Part shown: piece by piece, positions 1 to 8,752 of the stretch | Layout of the letters: every line of letters begins with the position of its first letter | How positions within the stretch are numbered: position 1 is the first letter of the stretch | NCBI GenBank assembly: GCA_900538365.1 | Contig: UPXT01000004.1 | Location: 20,484-84,483 of the forward strand | DNA length: 64,000 nucleotides | Direction of reading: 5' to 3' | Source of the DNA: an uncultured Acidaminococcus sp. | GTDB lineage: Bacteria; Bacillota; Negativicutes; Acidaminococcales; Acidaminococcaceae | Program-made: the position numbers and the translations under genes | Notes under the pieces: generated by a model | Told to the model about the DNA's origin: nothing | Database searches by the model: none | What the model saw: the letters and a program-made list of their open reading frames with translations, nothing else

Positions 1-1
1 A

Positions 2-3000
2 ATCCAAGCTTGGCAAAAGGCCCAAGGCCCTTTGACAGTGACCGGCCTGTCAGGATCCATCAAAGCCGGCTTTTTGTGCGCCCTCCAAACCTTTGGTAAG
101 GCCTCAGATCCGCTCATCATCCTGACCCCGCGGAGGGAAGATGTGCGCCTTTTGCGCCGTGAACTGACCCCGTTTTATCCGGACCGTGCCATGCGTGAAC
201 TCTATCCCATTGGACTCATCCATGGTGAAATCGATACACGCAATGAAGAGGTCATGGCAGAACGGGCAGCTGCCCTTGAAATGATCCTCAAAAAAGAAGC
301 GGGCATCATCTTTGTCACGGCAGAAGCCGCCATCCAGAAACTGCCAAGGCCTGAAGGTCTTATGCGGGACAGCATGACCCTGACCCAGGGGGATGAAAAA
401 GATCGCGGTGAACTCATAGAGCGTCTTGTCAAAGAAGGCTACGAACGCACGGATCAGGTCGAAACCTTGGGCCAATTTTCCGTTCGCGGCGATATCCTTG
501 ATATTTTTCCCATCAATGCCAAGGATCCAATCCGTATTGAATGGTTTGATGAAACCATCGATGCCATCCGCCGCTTTTCCTTGGAGGATCAGCGCAGCAT
601 CGGCGCCCTCATAAAAGTTGATATCATGCCCATTGCTTCCGGCGAAAAGGAAGCGGAATCCAGTCTGTTTGATTACGTATCGCCTGACCAGCTTCTTGTC
701 CTTGATGAAGCAGCCGCGTTTTTTGAAGAAGCCAAGAAATCCTATCTCGACAACCGGGAATTCAAGGAACAGCTTTTTTCGGAAAAGCAACTGCTGGAGC
801 GCTCCCAAAAGAACCATCTCCTAGTCGTGAGCGCCCTTTCCCAGCCCCTTTATCAGGCCTATCCCCGCCTTGCCATTAAGGTGCGCACTGCGGCGCCTTA
901 TAACCGCAGCATGGACCTTCTCATCAAGGACCTCAAAGGCTGGATCAAAGAAGGTATCCATCCCCTCATTATGATGGGGACCCGGGATAAAGCGTTTGGG
1001 ACGGCCCAGCATCTTGAAAATGAAGGGGTCCCCATGACCTTTGTCCAAAAAGGGAGCCTCATCCCGGAAAAGGGCGGGGCCGTCTTTGAAGGCGGACTGT
1101 CCCATGGTTTTTATTTCTGGGATGAAAACTGGCTCCTTCTGACGGAAGCCGATATTTTTGGGTCCCGCAAAGAGCGGCGGCAGAAGAAAAAGATCCGTGG
1201 TGCCGGGCCCGCCTTGACTTATTTTACGGATATCAAGGCAGGCGACTACGTCGTCCATGATACACAGGGCATCGGCCGCTATTTAGGGGTTGAGACCATT
1301 ATCATCGACGGCATCCATCGGGATTACCTAAAGCTCCAATATGCCCAGGGTGACAAGCTTCATGTGCCTGTTGAACAGGTAGGGCTTCTCCATAAATACA
1401 TCGGCAGCGAAGGTACGCCGCCCCGCTTGTCCCGGATGGGCCGCAGCGACTGGCAAAAAGCCAAGAAAAAGGCCCAAAAAGCCATCACCATCCTTGCTTC
1501 GGAGCTTCTGCGCCTTTATGCCCAGCGAAAGATTACGCCGGGACATGCTTTTGCTCCGGATACGCCCTGGCAGAAAGAGTTCGAGGATCGTTTTCCTTTT
1601 GAGGAAACGCCAGATCAGCTCAAAGCCATCCAAGAAATCAAGGCCGATATGGAAAAGCCCGTTCCCATGGAGCGTCTTTTGTGCGGCGACGTGGGATACG
1701 GCAAGACGGAAGTCGCCATCCGGGCGGCTTTTAAAGCGGTTATGGACGGCAAGCAGGTGGCTGTCATGGCCCCGACGACGGTTCTTGCCCAGCAGCACCT
1801 CATCACCTTCCAAAACCGTATGGATGCCTTTGGGGTCCGTATTGAAATGCTGAGCCGCTTCCGCAGCCGTAAGGAGCAGAAGGATACCCTGGATAAGCTT
1901 GAAAAAGGGGATCTTGATATTGTCATCGGCACCCATCGTCTGATCCAGCCCGATGTCCACTTCAAGGACCTGGGCCTTCTCATCATCGACGAGGAACAGC
2001 GTTTTGGCGTGGCCCAGAAGGAAAAAATCAAGCAGTGGAGTTCTGGCATCGATGTTCTCACCCTGTCGGCAACGCCGATTCCACGGACCCTCCATCTGGC
2101 CCTCGTCAAGGGCCGGGATATGAGTGTCATTGAATCGCCGCCGGAAGACCGCCTGCCGGTAGAAACCTATGTGGCAGAATACGATGACGGCATGGTCAAA
2201 GAAGCCATCGAACGGGAGATCCGCCGCGGCGGCCGCGTCTATTACGTCCATAACCGGATCGAGGCCTTGGACCGCATTGCCCACCGCCTGCGGGAAATGA
2301 TTCCAGGTCTGTCCATTGGTGTGGCTCATGGCCGCATGACAGAAGATGAACTGGAAGAAGTCATGGTCGGCTTTTACCAGGGGGACTATGATGTCCTGCT
2401 TTCAACGACCATCATCGAAAATGGCCTTGATGTGCCTCTTGCCAATACGATCATCATCGATGGGGCCGAAAACTTTGGCCTTTCCCAGCTTTACCAGATG
2501 AGGGGCCGGGTGGGACGCTCTTCGCGCCTTGCCTATGCGTATTTTCTCTATAAAAAGGATAAGGCCCTGTCTGAAGTCTCGCAAAAACGCCTCCAGGCCA
2601 TCCGCGATTTTACGGAACTTGGCGCTGGTTTCAAGATTGCCATGCGGGACCTTGAGATCCGCGGCGCAGGGAACCTTCTGGGGTCAGAGCAGCATGGCCA
2701 GATTGCCGGTGTTGGGTTTGCCCTTTACTGCCGCCTGCTGGAAGATACGATCAAGGCCCTCCAGGAAGGCAAGAGCCCCGAAGAGGTCCTTCACGATCCA
2801 ACCATCAATATGAAGCTGGATGCCTACATTCCTGATGACTTCATCGATAATCCGCGCTACAAACTCGAGCTCTACCGCCGTCTTGGCAGCATGAAGTATG
2901 AAGAGCGGGATGATTTCATGGATGAGATCATCGACCGTTTCGGAACTCCGCCAAAGGAGCTCGTGACGCTGTGGAGGGTGGCTGCCATCCGGGCCCTGTG

Positions 3001-3229
3001 CCGGGACCTTGTAGTGGACGCTGTTACCGCGCGTCCCGGTTCCCTTACGATTCGCTTCAACCCGCACAGTAGGGCCAATCCCGATGTCATCCGTGATCTT
3101 GTGAAGGAATATGTGCCGCGCCTTACCTTCAGCCTCAATCCCGTGCCCCAGCTCGTTTTGCGGATGACAGGTCCTGCCACTGACGCACTGACTTTCCTTG
3201 AAAAGAACCTGCCCCGCCTGCTGAACTGA
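2..3229 (+). CDS. mfd: Transcription-repair coupling factor Mfd (5' end cut by window edge)
   Basis: Mfd is an ATP-driven translocase that removes RNA polymerase stalled at DNA lesions and recruits UvrA. The frame is open from base 2 with no stop, and about 1075 residues are present, so only the extreme N-terminus is missing; a TTG at 32 is in frame but is probably internal. Numbering from that TTG: UvrB-like N-terminal part about 1-330, CarD-like RNA-polymerase interaction domain about 400-465, Walker A GDVGYGKTE near 552, DEEQ box near 652, TLSATPIPRT (motif III), MRGRVGRS (motif VI) and the C-terminal TRCF domain about 920-1020. All helicase motifs look intact. The flippase gene follows after 14 bases, as in the Bacillus mfd neighbourhood. 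Confidence 0.97.
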   Translation: MQAWQKAQGPLTVTGLSGSIKAGFLCALQTFGKASDPLIILTPRREDVRLLRRELTPFYPDRAMRELYPIGLIHGEIDTRNEEVMAERAAALEMILKKEAGIIFVTAEAAIQKLPRPEGLMRDSMTLTQGDEKDRGELIERLVKEGYERTDQVETLGQFSVRGDILDIFPINAKDPIRIEWFDETIDAIRRFSLEDQRSIGALIKVDIMPIASGEKEAESSLFDYVSPDQLLVLDEAAAFFEEAKKSYLDNREFKEQLFSEKQLLERSQKNHLLVVSALSQPLYQAYPRLAIKVRTAAPYNRSMDLLIKDLKGWIKEGIHPLIMMGTRDKAFGTAQHLENEGVPMTFVQKGSLIPEKGGAVFEGGLSHGFYFWDENWLLLTEADIFGSRKERRQKKKIRGAGPALTYFTDIKAGDYVVHDTQGIGRYLGVETIIIDGIHRDYLKLQYAQGDKLHVPVEQVGLLHKYIGSEGTPPRLSRMGRSDWQKAKKKAQKAITILASELLRLYAQRKITPGHAFAPDTPWQKEFEDRFPFEETPDQLKAIQEIKADMEKPVPMERLLCGDVGYGKTEVAIRAAFKAVMDGKQVAVMAPTTVLAQQHLITFQNRMDAFGVRIEMLSRFRSRKEQKDTLDKLEKGDLDIVIGTHRLIQPDVHFKDLGLLIIDEEQRFGVAQKEKIKQWSSGIDVLTLSATPIPRTLHLALVKGRDMSVIESPPEDRLPVETYVAEYDDGMVKEAIEREIRRGGRVYYVHNRIEALDRIAHRLREMIPGLSIGVAHGRMTEDELEEVMVGFYQGDYDVLLSTTIIENGLDVPLANTIIIDGAENFGLSQLYQMRGRVGRSSRLAYAYFLYKKDKALSEVSQKRLQAIRDFTELGAGFKIAMRDLEIRGAGNLLGSEQHGQIAGVGFALYCRLLEDTIKALQEGKSPEEVLHDPTINMKLDAYIPDDFIDNPRYKLELYRRLGSMKYEERDDFMDEIIDRFGTPPKELVTLWRVAAIRALCRDLVVDAVTARPGSLTIRFNPHSRANPDVIRDLVKEYVPRLTFSLNPVPQLVLRMTGPATDALTFLEKNLPRLLN

Positions 3230-3243
3230 CAAGGAGGACCCTT

Positions 3244-4797
3244 ATGGCCGATCGCTTTGTAAAAGGAACCCTGATCCTGACGGCAGCAGGACTCATGGTC
3301 AAAATCCTTGCTTCCGTAAACCGAATCTTCCTGTCTCGCCTTTTGGGTGGGGAAGGGATTGGGCTCTATCAGCTTGCTTACCCCTTATATAATCTTCTTG
3401 TCGGCATTGTCGCGGCAGGCATTCCTGCCGCCATGAGCCTCATTGTGGCCCGTTATGCGGCCAAAAAGGAGTGGGGGAGCGTGCACCGTGTCGTTACGGT
3501 GTCCTTTCCCTTCCTGGCCCTTTTGGGCCTTGCCGTAAGTCTTGCTGCCTATGGCCTTATTCCCTGCCTATTTTCATCAGGCCTCATCAAGGATGAACGG
3601 GCCCTCGTCCCTATGCTCTTTTGCGTGCCCGCCCTGCTTTTGACCGTGCCTCTTGCAGGGCTGAGGGGCTATTTTCAAGGCTTTCAGGAAATGCGGCCTA
3701 CGGCACTTTCCCAGATTCTGGAACAATTCTTCCGGGTTGCTTTTATGCTGGTCCTTTCGGTGTGGCTGCTCCCCAAGGGTCTTGCCATGGCGGCAGGTGG
3801 AGCCATCTTCGGAGCAGCTCCGGGGGCCCTTATGGGGTTGCTCTTCCTTCTTTTCTGCTACCGACGCCAGCAGCTCGCCTGGAAGCGGGAGGGCAGGGAC
3901 CTTACCCTCAAATCACCCATTTCAGGATTTTTTATCATCCGTGAACTGGTTAGCCTTGCACTTCCTGTGACCCTATCCACCCTTATGATTCCCCTTGTTG
4001 GTCTTGTGGAAATCATTCTCGTCCCGGACCGCCTCCTTGCAGCCGGCTTTACGGTGGCGGCTTCGACGACGGCGTTGGGCTATCTTACAGGGATGGCCAT
4101 GCCCCTTGTCAATATGGGAACCATACCGACCAATTCCCTTGCCTGGTCAACGGTGCCCGCCATTTCGGAAGCGTATGCCCTGGGCGACAGTGAAGCCGTA
4201 CGGAACAAGGCCCGCACCGCCCTGCGCATCCTCATCCTTTTTACCCTTCCCGCGGCCGTGGGCATGTACCTTTTGGGAACACCCATTTCCCAGGTCCTTT
4301 ATGGAATGAAAGCGGCAGGCCCCGTCGTTTCCTTTCTGGCCCCGTCCGTCTTTTTCCTGGGACTGCATCAGGTGACAGCGGCCATCCTGCAGGGGCTGGG
4401 ACGGCCCAAGATTCCGATGCTGAACATGTTCCTTGGCCTTGCCGTGAAAATCGGCGTCCTTTGGATCTTTGCTGCACAGCCCCAGTGGAACGTCATCGGT
4501 GCCGCTTTGGCAACGGACCTCGGTCTTGCCCTTTCCGCCTTTATGAATCTTGCCGCCGCTTACCGCTTGGCAAGGATTGCCTTGCCCGTAAAGACGCTTC
4601 TGCGCGCTCTGATGGCTTCCCTTTTGATGGGCGGTGCCGCCCTTTGGGTGAACCGGACCTTACTTGTGAAGCTGGGTCTTGTAACGAGCACGCTGGGAGC
4701 CGTTGGTGCCGGCGCCCTCCTTTACGGGTTCCTGCTCCTTGTTTTGGGAGAGGGTTCCCTCCGTGCACTGAAAAAGAAAAGGAGACACCATGGATAA
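3244..4797 (+). CDS. MOP-superfamily flippase (SpoVB/YabM/MurJ-like)
   Basis: A 517-residue polytopic membrane protein with about 14 hydrophobic segments, beginning at an ATG 5 bases after an AAGGAGG ribosome site. The N-terminus (KGTLILTAAGLMVKILASVN, then GGEGIGLYQLAYP) is typical of the polysaccharide-biosynthesis/SpoVB branch of the MOP exporter superfamily, which flips lipid-linked glycans such as lipid II. The position directly after mfd matches YabM of Bacillus. Because this lineage shows no sporulation genes nearby, a role in lipid-linked sugar export is likelier than a sporulation role; substrate is inferred, not visible. The end overlaps mazG by 8 bases, so the two are probably translationally coupled. 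Confidence 0.88.
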   Translation: MADRFVKGTLILTAAGLMVKILASVNRIFLSRLLGGEGIGLYQLAYPLYNLLVGIVAAGIPAAMSLIVARYAAKKEWGSVHRVVTVSFPFLALLGLAVSLAAYGLIPCLFSSGLIKDERALVPMLFCVPALLLTVPLAGLRGYFQGFQEMRPTALSQILEQFFRVAFMLVLSVWLLPKGLAMAAGGAIFGAAPGALMGLLFLLFCYRRQQLAWKREGRDLTLKSPISGFFIIRELVSLALPVTLSTLMIPLVGLVEIILVPDRLLAAGFTVAASTTALGYLTGMAMPLVNMGTIPTNSLAWSTVPAISEAYALGDSEAVRNKARTALRILILFTLPAAVGMYLLGTPISQVLYGMKAAGPVVSFLAPSVFFLGLHQVTAAILQGLGRPKIPMLNMFLGLAVKIGVLWIFAAQPQWNVIGAALATDLGLALSAFMNLAAAYRLARIALPVKTLLRALMASLLMGGAALWVNRTLLVKLGLVTSTLGAVGAGALLYGFLLLVLGEGSLRALKKKRRHHG

Positions 4798-5584
4798 GAA
4801 AAAAGAAGAACGGGTCATGGACCTGACACCGCTTATGGACGTCGTCCGGACGCTGCGCGGTCCTGGAGGCTGCCCTTGGGATCAGGCCCAGGATCATAAG
4901 AGTATGCGCCGGGAACTTGTGGAAGAGGTCTATGAGCTTCTTGAGGCCATCGATGATGGCGATGAAAAAGGCATCCGGGAAGAATTGGGGGATGTCCTTT
5001 TCCTGGTTGTTTTCCATGCCCTTCTGGCGGAAGAGGCGGGGGCCTTTACAATGCAGGACGTCATTATGGATGTGTCCCAGAAACTCATTCACCGGCATCC
5101 CCATGTTTATGGTACGGTCACGGTAGGAAGGTCGGAGGAACTCCTCAAGAATTGGGATGCCCTCAAAGCCGAAGAGAAAACCGAACGCAAAAGTGCCCTT
5201 GATGGCATTGCCCGGGACCTGCCGAGCCTGATGAGGGCCTATAAGCTCAGTGAGCGTTCTAGCCGCAAAGGATTTGACTGGCCCGATGCTGACCGCGCTT
5301 ATGAGAAGGTCAAAGAGGAAGAAGCTGAATTGGCAGAAGCCGTTTTGTCCAAAAACAAAGACCATATGGAAGAGGAACTAGGCGACCTGTTTTTTGCCCT
5401 TTCCGTTTATGCAAGGAAACTGGGACTTGAACCAGAGACGGCCCTCCATCGAGCCAATATCAAATATGAAAAACGCTTCCGAAAAATAGAAGAAATTATT
5501 TCCGAAAGAAATAAAAATTGGGAAAATTTATCCATTGACGACATGATTTTGCTTTGGAAGTCGGTAAAACGGGAAAAAATCTAG
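4790..5584 (+). CDS. mazG: Nucleoside triphosphate pyrophosphohydrolase MazG
   Basis: MazG hydrolyses NTPs/dNTPs to monophosphate and pyrophosphate, cleaning damaged nucleotides. The 264 residues contain two MazG modules: one about 15-120 with GGCPWDQ and the metal-binding EELVEEVYE ... REELGDV pattern, and one about 160-245 with EEEAELAEA ... EEELGDLFFA. Size fits the E. coli type. The Bacillus orthologue YabN carries an extra N-terminal methylase-like domain, absent here. The ATG at 4790 overlaps the flippase gene; a second in-frame ATG at 4817 is possible. The last 30 codons are A-rich, unlike the rest of the gene. Confidence 0.95.
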   Translation: MDKKKEERVMDLTPLMDVVRTLRGPGGCPWDQAQDHKSMRRELVEEVYELLEAIDDGDEKGIREELGDVLFLVVFHALLAEEAGAFTMQDVIMDVSQKLIHRHPHVYGTVTVGRSEELLKNWDALKAEEKTERKSALDGIARDLPSLMRAYKLSERSSRKGFDWPDADRAYEKVKEEEAELAEAVLSKNKDHMEEELGDLFFALSVYARKLGLEPETALHRANIKYEKRFRKIEEIISERNKNWENLSIDDMILLWKSVKREKI

Positions 5585-5622
5585 CTTTTTCCAAAAAAAA
5601 GCGTGCATTTTCACAATGTTTG

Positions 5623-5631
5623 TGATACCAT
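5623..5631 (+). promoter_or_regulatory. Probable extended -10 promoter for the HU gene
   Basis: TGATACCAT fits the extended -10 pattern TGn-TANNAT, about 50 bases before the HU start codon; no good -35 is seen. Just downstream, 5645-5658 forms a hairpin with a GAAA tetraloop (GCGCC-GAAA-GGCGC) in the leader, ending 12 bases before the Shine-Dalgarno GAGGAGG. Confidence 0.4.
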
Positions 5632-5683
5632 AACGGTAGCCAAAGCGCCGAAAGGCGCAATCAGTATTGAGGAGGACTTACTT

Positions 5684-5959
5684 ATGAACAAAAGTGAATT
5701 GATCTCTGAAGTTGCGTCCAAGACTGCTATGCCTAAAAAAGACGCAGAAAAGGCTGTAAATGCATTTATCGATACCGTTAAGGAAGCCATTGCTCAAAAA
5801 GACAAGGTTCAGCTGATTGGCTTCGGTACCTTCGAAGCTCGGGTACGTAAAGCTCGCAACGGCAAGAATCCTCGCACCGGCGAAACCATCAAAATCAAGA
5901 AGGCTACTGTTCCTGCTTTCAAGGCTGGCAAAGCTTTCAAAGACGCCGTCAACAAATAA
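5684..5959 (+). CDS. hup: DNA-binding protein HU
   Basis: A 91-residue histone-like nucleoid protein. It starts MNKSELISEVA and carries the DNA-binding arm signature GFGTFEARVRKARNGKNPRT, the HU/IHF family pattern. Length is exactly that of bacterial HU. The reading frame extends upstream to 5603, but the strong GAGGAGG at 5669-5675 sets the ATG at 5684. A promoter and a following terminator suggest it is transcribed on its own. In Bacillus a small RNA-binding S4 protein and spore genes lie here; in this window HU takes the slot before divIC. Confidence 0.97.
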   Translation: MNKSELISEVASKTAMPKKDAEKAVNAFIDTVKEAIAQKDKVQLIGFGTFEARVRKARNGKNPRTGETIKIKKATVPAFKAGKAFKDAVNK

Positions 5960-5971
5960 TTTTGAATGATT

Positions 5972-6005
5972 GCCCGATGCCGCTTGGTATCGGGCTCGTT
6001 TTTGT
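5972..6005 (+). terminator. Rho-independent terminator after HU
   Basis: Stem GCCCGAT (5972-5978) / ATCGGGC (5989-5995) with a 10-base loop, followed by TCGTTTTTG. Confidence 0.8.
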
Positions 6006-6031
6006 ATGGAATTGCTAAGGGAGACGTCACC

Positions 6032-6349
6032 ATGGCTGAAGGCAAACGGAAAAGGCTGAAAAGTGCCAAGGAACTGGCCTTTCGGGGGCTGGGACTGATC
6101 ATTGCCCTGATCGTTGTTATTTCTCTGTATCAGCTTGGAAAACAAGCCTATGATCTTTATCTTGTCCGCAAGGAGGCTGTTAAAAGCAGTGAAAAGATCA
6201 AGACCATTGAAAAGGATAATGAACGCTTGGAAGAAGAACGCAGCAATCTCCATGATCCCAAATATGTAGAAAAGGTTGCCCGCGATGAACACAATATGGT
6301 GGGGAAAAATGAAGTCCCGCTCTTCATCGTGGATGAAAAGAAAAAGTAG
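6032..6349 (+). CDS. Septum formation initiator family protein (FtsB/DivIC)
   Basis: A 105-residue bitopic division protein: basic cytoplasmic tail (MAEGKRKRLKSAKE), one membrane helix at about 18-36, then a predicted coiled coil (KSSEKIKTIEKDNERLEEER) and the DPKYVEKVARDEHNMV segment typical of the DivIC/FtsB family. Such proteins bind FtsL and FtsQ/DivIB to activate septal wall synthesis. ATG 6032 is chosen over the longer frame from 5966 because GGGAGA precedes it and the upstream extension covers the HU terminator. Location between HU and the S1 protein corresponds to divIC-yabR of Bacillus. Confidence 0.88.
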   Translation: MAEGKRKRLKSAKELAFRGLGLIIALIVVISLYQLGKQAYDLYLVRKEAVKSSEKIKTIEKDNERLEEERSNLHDPKYVEKVARDEHNMVGKNEVPLFIVDEKKK

Positions 6350-6351
6350 GG

Positions 6352-6383
6352 GGTCCCGCTTACGGAGGGGGCCTTCTTTTTTT
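6352..6383 (+). terminator. Terminator after the ftsB/divIC-like gene
   Basis: Stem GGTCCC / GGGGCC (one G-U pair) around a 10-base loop, then TTCTTTTTTT. Confidence 0.65.
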
Positions 6384-6428
6384 GCCCACAAAAGGGAAGG
6401 TGGGCCTCAAGCATAGGAAGAAAGGGAC

Positions 6429-6458
6429 TTGACGTAACTTTCAAAACAACGGTATAAT
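6429..6458 (+). promoter_or_regulatory. Sigma-A type promoter for the S1-domain gene
   Basis: TTGACG (6429-6434), 18-base spacer, TATAAT (6453-6458); 42 bases before the start codon. Confidence 0.8.
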
Positions 6459-6499
6459 GGTTAACGTAACACAACCCTAAAGGAGGATTTCTTTGACTT

Positions 6500-7024
6500 A
6501 TGGCTTTGGAAAAAGGCGCAGTCGTTGACGGCATTGTTACCGGTATCACGAATTTTGGAGCGTTTGTGGAGCTCCCTGAAAACAAAGTAGGATTGATTCA
6601 CATCTCTGAGGTCTCCAATGTCTTTGTCAAGGACGTGCATGACTTCCTGACGGTGAAACAGAAGGTGACGGTCAAGGTCGTCTCCATTGATGAAAAAGGT
6701 AAGATTGGTCTGTCTCTGAAGGCCCTCATGCCCCCTCTGGAACAAAAAAATGAACGTGGCGGGGACAGCAGGAAGTTTGAAGGCCGTAAATTCGAAGGCC
6801 GCAAACCGGGTGAACATCATGGCGATAGAAAACCAGGAGAAAGACGTTTTGGCGGGGAACGCAAGTTCGAAGGCCGTCCAGGCGGTGCAGCTCGTCCGCA
6901 GGGGCCAATGAGCTTCGAGGATAAATTGTCCCGTTTCCTCAAGGAAAGTGATGATCGTCTCTTGGACTTAAAACGGAATACGGAATCTAAAAGGGGAGGC
7001 CGCGGCGCCCGTCGAGGCGATTGA
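6500..7024 (+). CDS. S1 RNA-binding domain protein (YabR/GSP13-like) with a basic repeat tail
   Basis: A 174-residue protein. Residues about 1-78 form an S1 OB-fold (VVDGIVTGITNFGAFVEL ... GLIHISEVS ... KVVSIDEKGKIGLSLKAL), as in polynucleotide phosphorylase and ribosomal protein S1, so it should bind RNA or ribosomes. Residues about 85-140 are low-complexity Gly/Arg/Lys sequence with repeated KFEGRK and GERRFGGER units, a disordered RNA-binding tail. The C-terminal 35 residues (FEDKLSRFLKESDDRL) are conserved-looking. The ATG lies 13 bases after AAAGGAGG, a long spacing; a TTG at 6493 is out of frame. Own promoter and terminator. The exact role is not visible. Confidence 0.85.
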   Translation: MALEKGAVVDGIVTGITNFGAFVELPENKVGLIHISEVSNVFVKDVHDFLTVKQKVTVKVVSIDEKGKIGLSLKALMPPLEQKNERGGDSRKFEGRKFEGRKPGEHHGDRKPGERRFGGERKFEGRPGGAARPQGPMSFEDKLSRFLKESDDRLLDLKRNTESKRGGRGARRGD

Positions 7025-7082
7025 ACGGCCCTTCCTGGATAAAGACCCGAGATCCTTACTGCATGGAGCGGTTGCGGGTTTC

Positions 7083-7116
7083 AAGGGGCTGTTCTTATTT
7101 GACAGCCCCTTCTTTA
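7083..7116 (+). terminator. Terminator after the S1-domain gene
   Basis: Stem AAGGGGCTGT / ACAGCCCCTT-like (7083-7092 with 7102-7112), then TCTTT. It lies only about 20 bases before tilS, so tilS transcription must pass it or start inside this gap. Confidence 0.7.
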
Positions 7117-7132
7117 GTTTTGAGGTGATGAA

Positions 7133-8185
7133 ATGAGTGTGCTCGAAGAGAGCCTGAAGAATATGGTTCGGGCTTCTCGCCTATGGCAGGAAGGCGGAAC
7201 CGTCATTGCCGCCTGCTCGGGCGGTGCCGATTCCCTGACGCTCACGGACATTATGGCAAAAGCCGCGGAAGAAGATGACGTGACGGTCCTTGTGGCCCAT
7301 GTCCACCATCATCTGCGGGGGGAAGAGGCCGATGAAGATGCCCGCTTTGTTGAATCTTTCTGTCAGGACAGGACTTTATCCTATGCCCAATTTGACATTG
7401 ATCCCCAGGCCCTCAAGGAAAAGGAGGGTCTGTCCTTGGAGGATGCGGCCCGGCGCCTGCGCTACGAGGCACTTGAAGGCTACCGTGAAAAGGTAGGGGC
7501 CCAAGGCATTTTTGTGGCCCATCATGAAGATGACCAGGCAGAGACTATTCTCATGAATCTTGTCCGCGGGACGGGGACACGGGGACTTAGAGGCATGCTG
7601 CCTGTCAATGGGTATATTGCACGGCCCTTTCTGGCTGCGACGCGGAAGGACATGGAGACCTACTGCCAGGAAGAAGGGCTTTCGTACCGAACGGATTCGA
7701 CAAACAGCGATCCCACCCTTTTGCGCAACTGGGTCCGGTTGGAGCTTTTGCCCCTGCTTGCAACCAAAAATCCACGCATCAAGGCAGCCCTCGTGCAGGC
7801 AGCAGCTGTGGCCCAAAGCGATGAGTCCTATCTTGAAAAAATGGCCCAAAAGTATTTAACTTCCTTTTCCCGCAATATCTTTGGAACCTACGATATCGAT
7901 GCAGGGCCGACCTTTGAAAGGCTTGACCTAGCCATCAAAAGCCGCGTTATCCGTCTGGCGGTTAAAGGCGCCGGTGGAGAGGAACTGGGATTTGACCACG
8001 TAAAGAAGATCCTGCGGCTCATTGAAAAGGGCATCAGCGGCAAGAGCCTTGATGTACCTGGTCACGTACGGGTCATCTATATCAACGGCCGACTGATGGC
8101 AGGCCGCCATGAAACGGACCGAGCCGCGGGGCGGGCAAAGAAACTTGAGATAAAGGAGAAACAAAGACATGCATCCCAATATTGA
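7133..8185 (+). CDS. tilS: tRNA(Ile)-lysidine synthase TilS
   Basis: TilS uses ATP and lysine to turn C34 of the CAU anticodon of tRNA-Ile into lysidine, so that it reads AUA. The 350-residue protein has the PP-loop SGGADS near residue 27-32, HHHLRGEEADEDARF, the HHEDDQAETILMNLVRG stretch and RPFL around the tRNA-binding part, then a shorter C-terminal domain. It is at the short end of the family, which often exceeds 430 residues. Start ATG follows GAGGTGATGAA. It overlaps hpt by 17 bases, the conserved tilS-hpt-ftsH order. Confidence 0.95.
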   Translation: MSVLEESLKNMVRASRLWQEGGTVIAACSGGADSLTLTDIMAKAAEEDDVTVLVAHVHHHLRGEEADEDARFVESFCQDRTLSYAQFDIDPQALKEKEGLSLEDAARRLRYEALEGYREKVGAQGIFVAHHEDDQAETILMNLVRGTGTRGLRGMLPVNGYIARPFLAATRKDMETYCQEEGLSYRTDSTNSDPTLLRNWVRLELLPLLATKNPRIKAALVQAAAVAQSDESYLEKMAQKYLTSFSRNIFGTYDIDAGPTFERLDLAIKSRVIRLAVKGAGGEELGFDHVKKILRLIEKGISGKSLDVPGHVRVIYINGRLMAGRHETDRAAGRAKKLEIKEKQRHASQY

Positions 8186-8708
8186 AAAAGTCCTGATCGA
8201 TGAAAAGACCCTCAAGACGCGCATTGCTGAAATGGCTGCAGAAATCAGCAAGGATTATGAAGGAGAAGAACTCCTCGTCATTGGGCTGTTAAAAGGGGCT
8301 TCCTATTTTATGATGGAACTGACGCAGCATCTGAGCGTTCCCACGCAGATCGATTTCCTGAAAGTTTCCTCCTATGGGGCAGGGACGTCCACCTCAGGAA
8401 AGGTCGATATCCAGTTCGACACGTCCCGGAACCTTGCCGGCAAGAATGTCCTCATCGTCGATGATGTGGTCGATTCCGGACTTACCCTCAAAGCCGTACG
8501 TGAACTTTTCAGCACCCGTAACTGCAAGAGTATCCGCCTTGCGGCCATGCTTGATAAAAAGGAACGGCGTCTTGTCAAAATGGTGCCTGATTATTACGGC
8601 TTTGTCATTCCCGATGAATTTGTTGTCGGCTTTGGGCTGGATTACAATGAAGATTACCGGACGCTTCCTTATGTTGGCATCCTGAAGCGTTCCGTCTATG
8701 AAAAATAA
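8169..8708 (+). CDS. hpt: Hypoxanthine phosphoribosyltransferase
   Basis: This 179-residue purine salvage enzyme converts hypoxanthine or guanine plus PRPP to IMP or GMP. The PRPP-binding loop is VLIVDDVVDSGLTL at about 96-109. The N-terminal KVLIDEKTLKTRIAEMAAEIS and the C-terminal VVGFGLDYNEDYRTLPYVGIL segments are family signatures. Start ATG lies inside the tilS end after AAAGGAGAAAC. Placed between tilS and ftsH as in Bacillus. Confidence 0.96.
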   Translation: MHPNIEKVLIDEKTLKTRIAEMAAEISKDYEGEELLVIGLLKGASYFMMELTQHLSVPTQIDFLKVSSYGAGTSTSGKVDIQFDTSRNLAGKNVLIVDDVVDSGLTLKAVRELFSTRNCKSIRLAAMLDKKERRLVKMVPDYYGFVIPDEFVVGFGLDYNEDYRTLPYVGILKRSVYEK

Positions 8709-8714
8709 ATAGAC

Positions 8715-8739
8715 CCCAAAAGATTCCCGATCTTTTGGG
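8715..8739 (+). promoter_or_regulatory. Perfect hairpin in the hpt-ftsH gap, abutting the ftsH ribosome site
   Basis: CCCAAAAGAT (8715-8724), loop TCCCG, ATCTTTTGGG (8730-8739): a 10-base perfect inverted repeat ending two bases before AGGAGG of ftsH. No T-run follows, so it is not an ordinary terminator; it may stabilise or process the mRNA or tune ftsH translation. Confidence 0.5.
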
Positions 8740-8752
8740 AGAGGAGGATACC

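Noticed and set aside
6765..6900. Repeated KFEGRK / GERRFGGER coding units considered as a CRISPR-like or tandem DNA repeat
   Set aside because: Units are irregular, in frame and inside the S1-domain gene; a low-complexity protein tail explains them.
7030..7080. Possible GACCCG / CGGGTT pairing upstream of the tilS-proximal terminator as an antiterminator
   Set aside because: Short pairing over a long loop, no known regulator motif, no competing overlap with the terminator stem.
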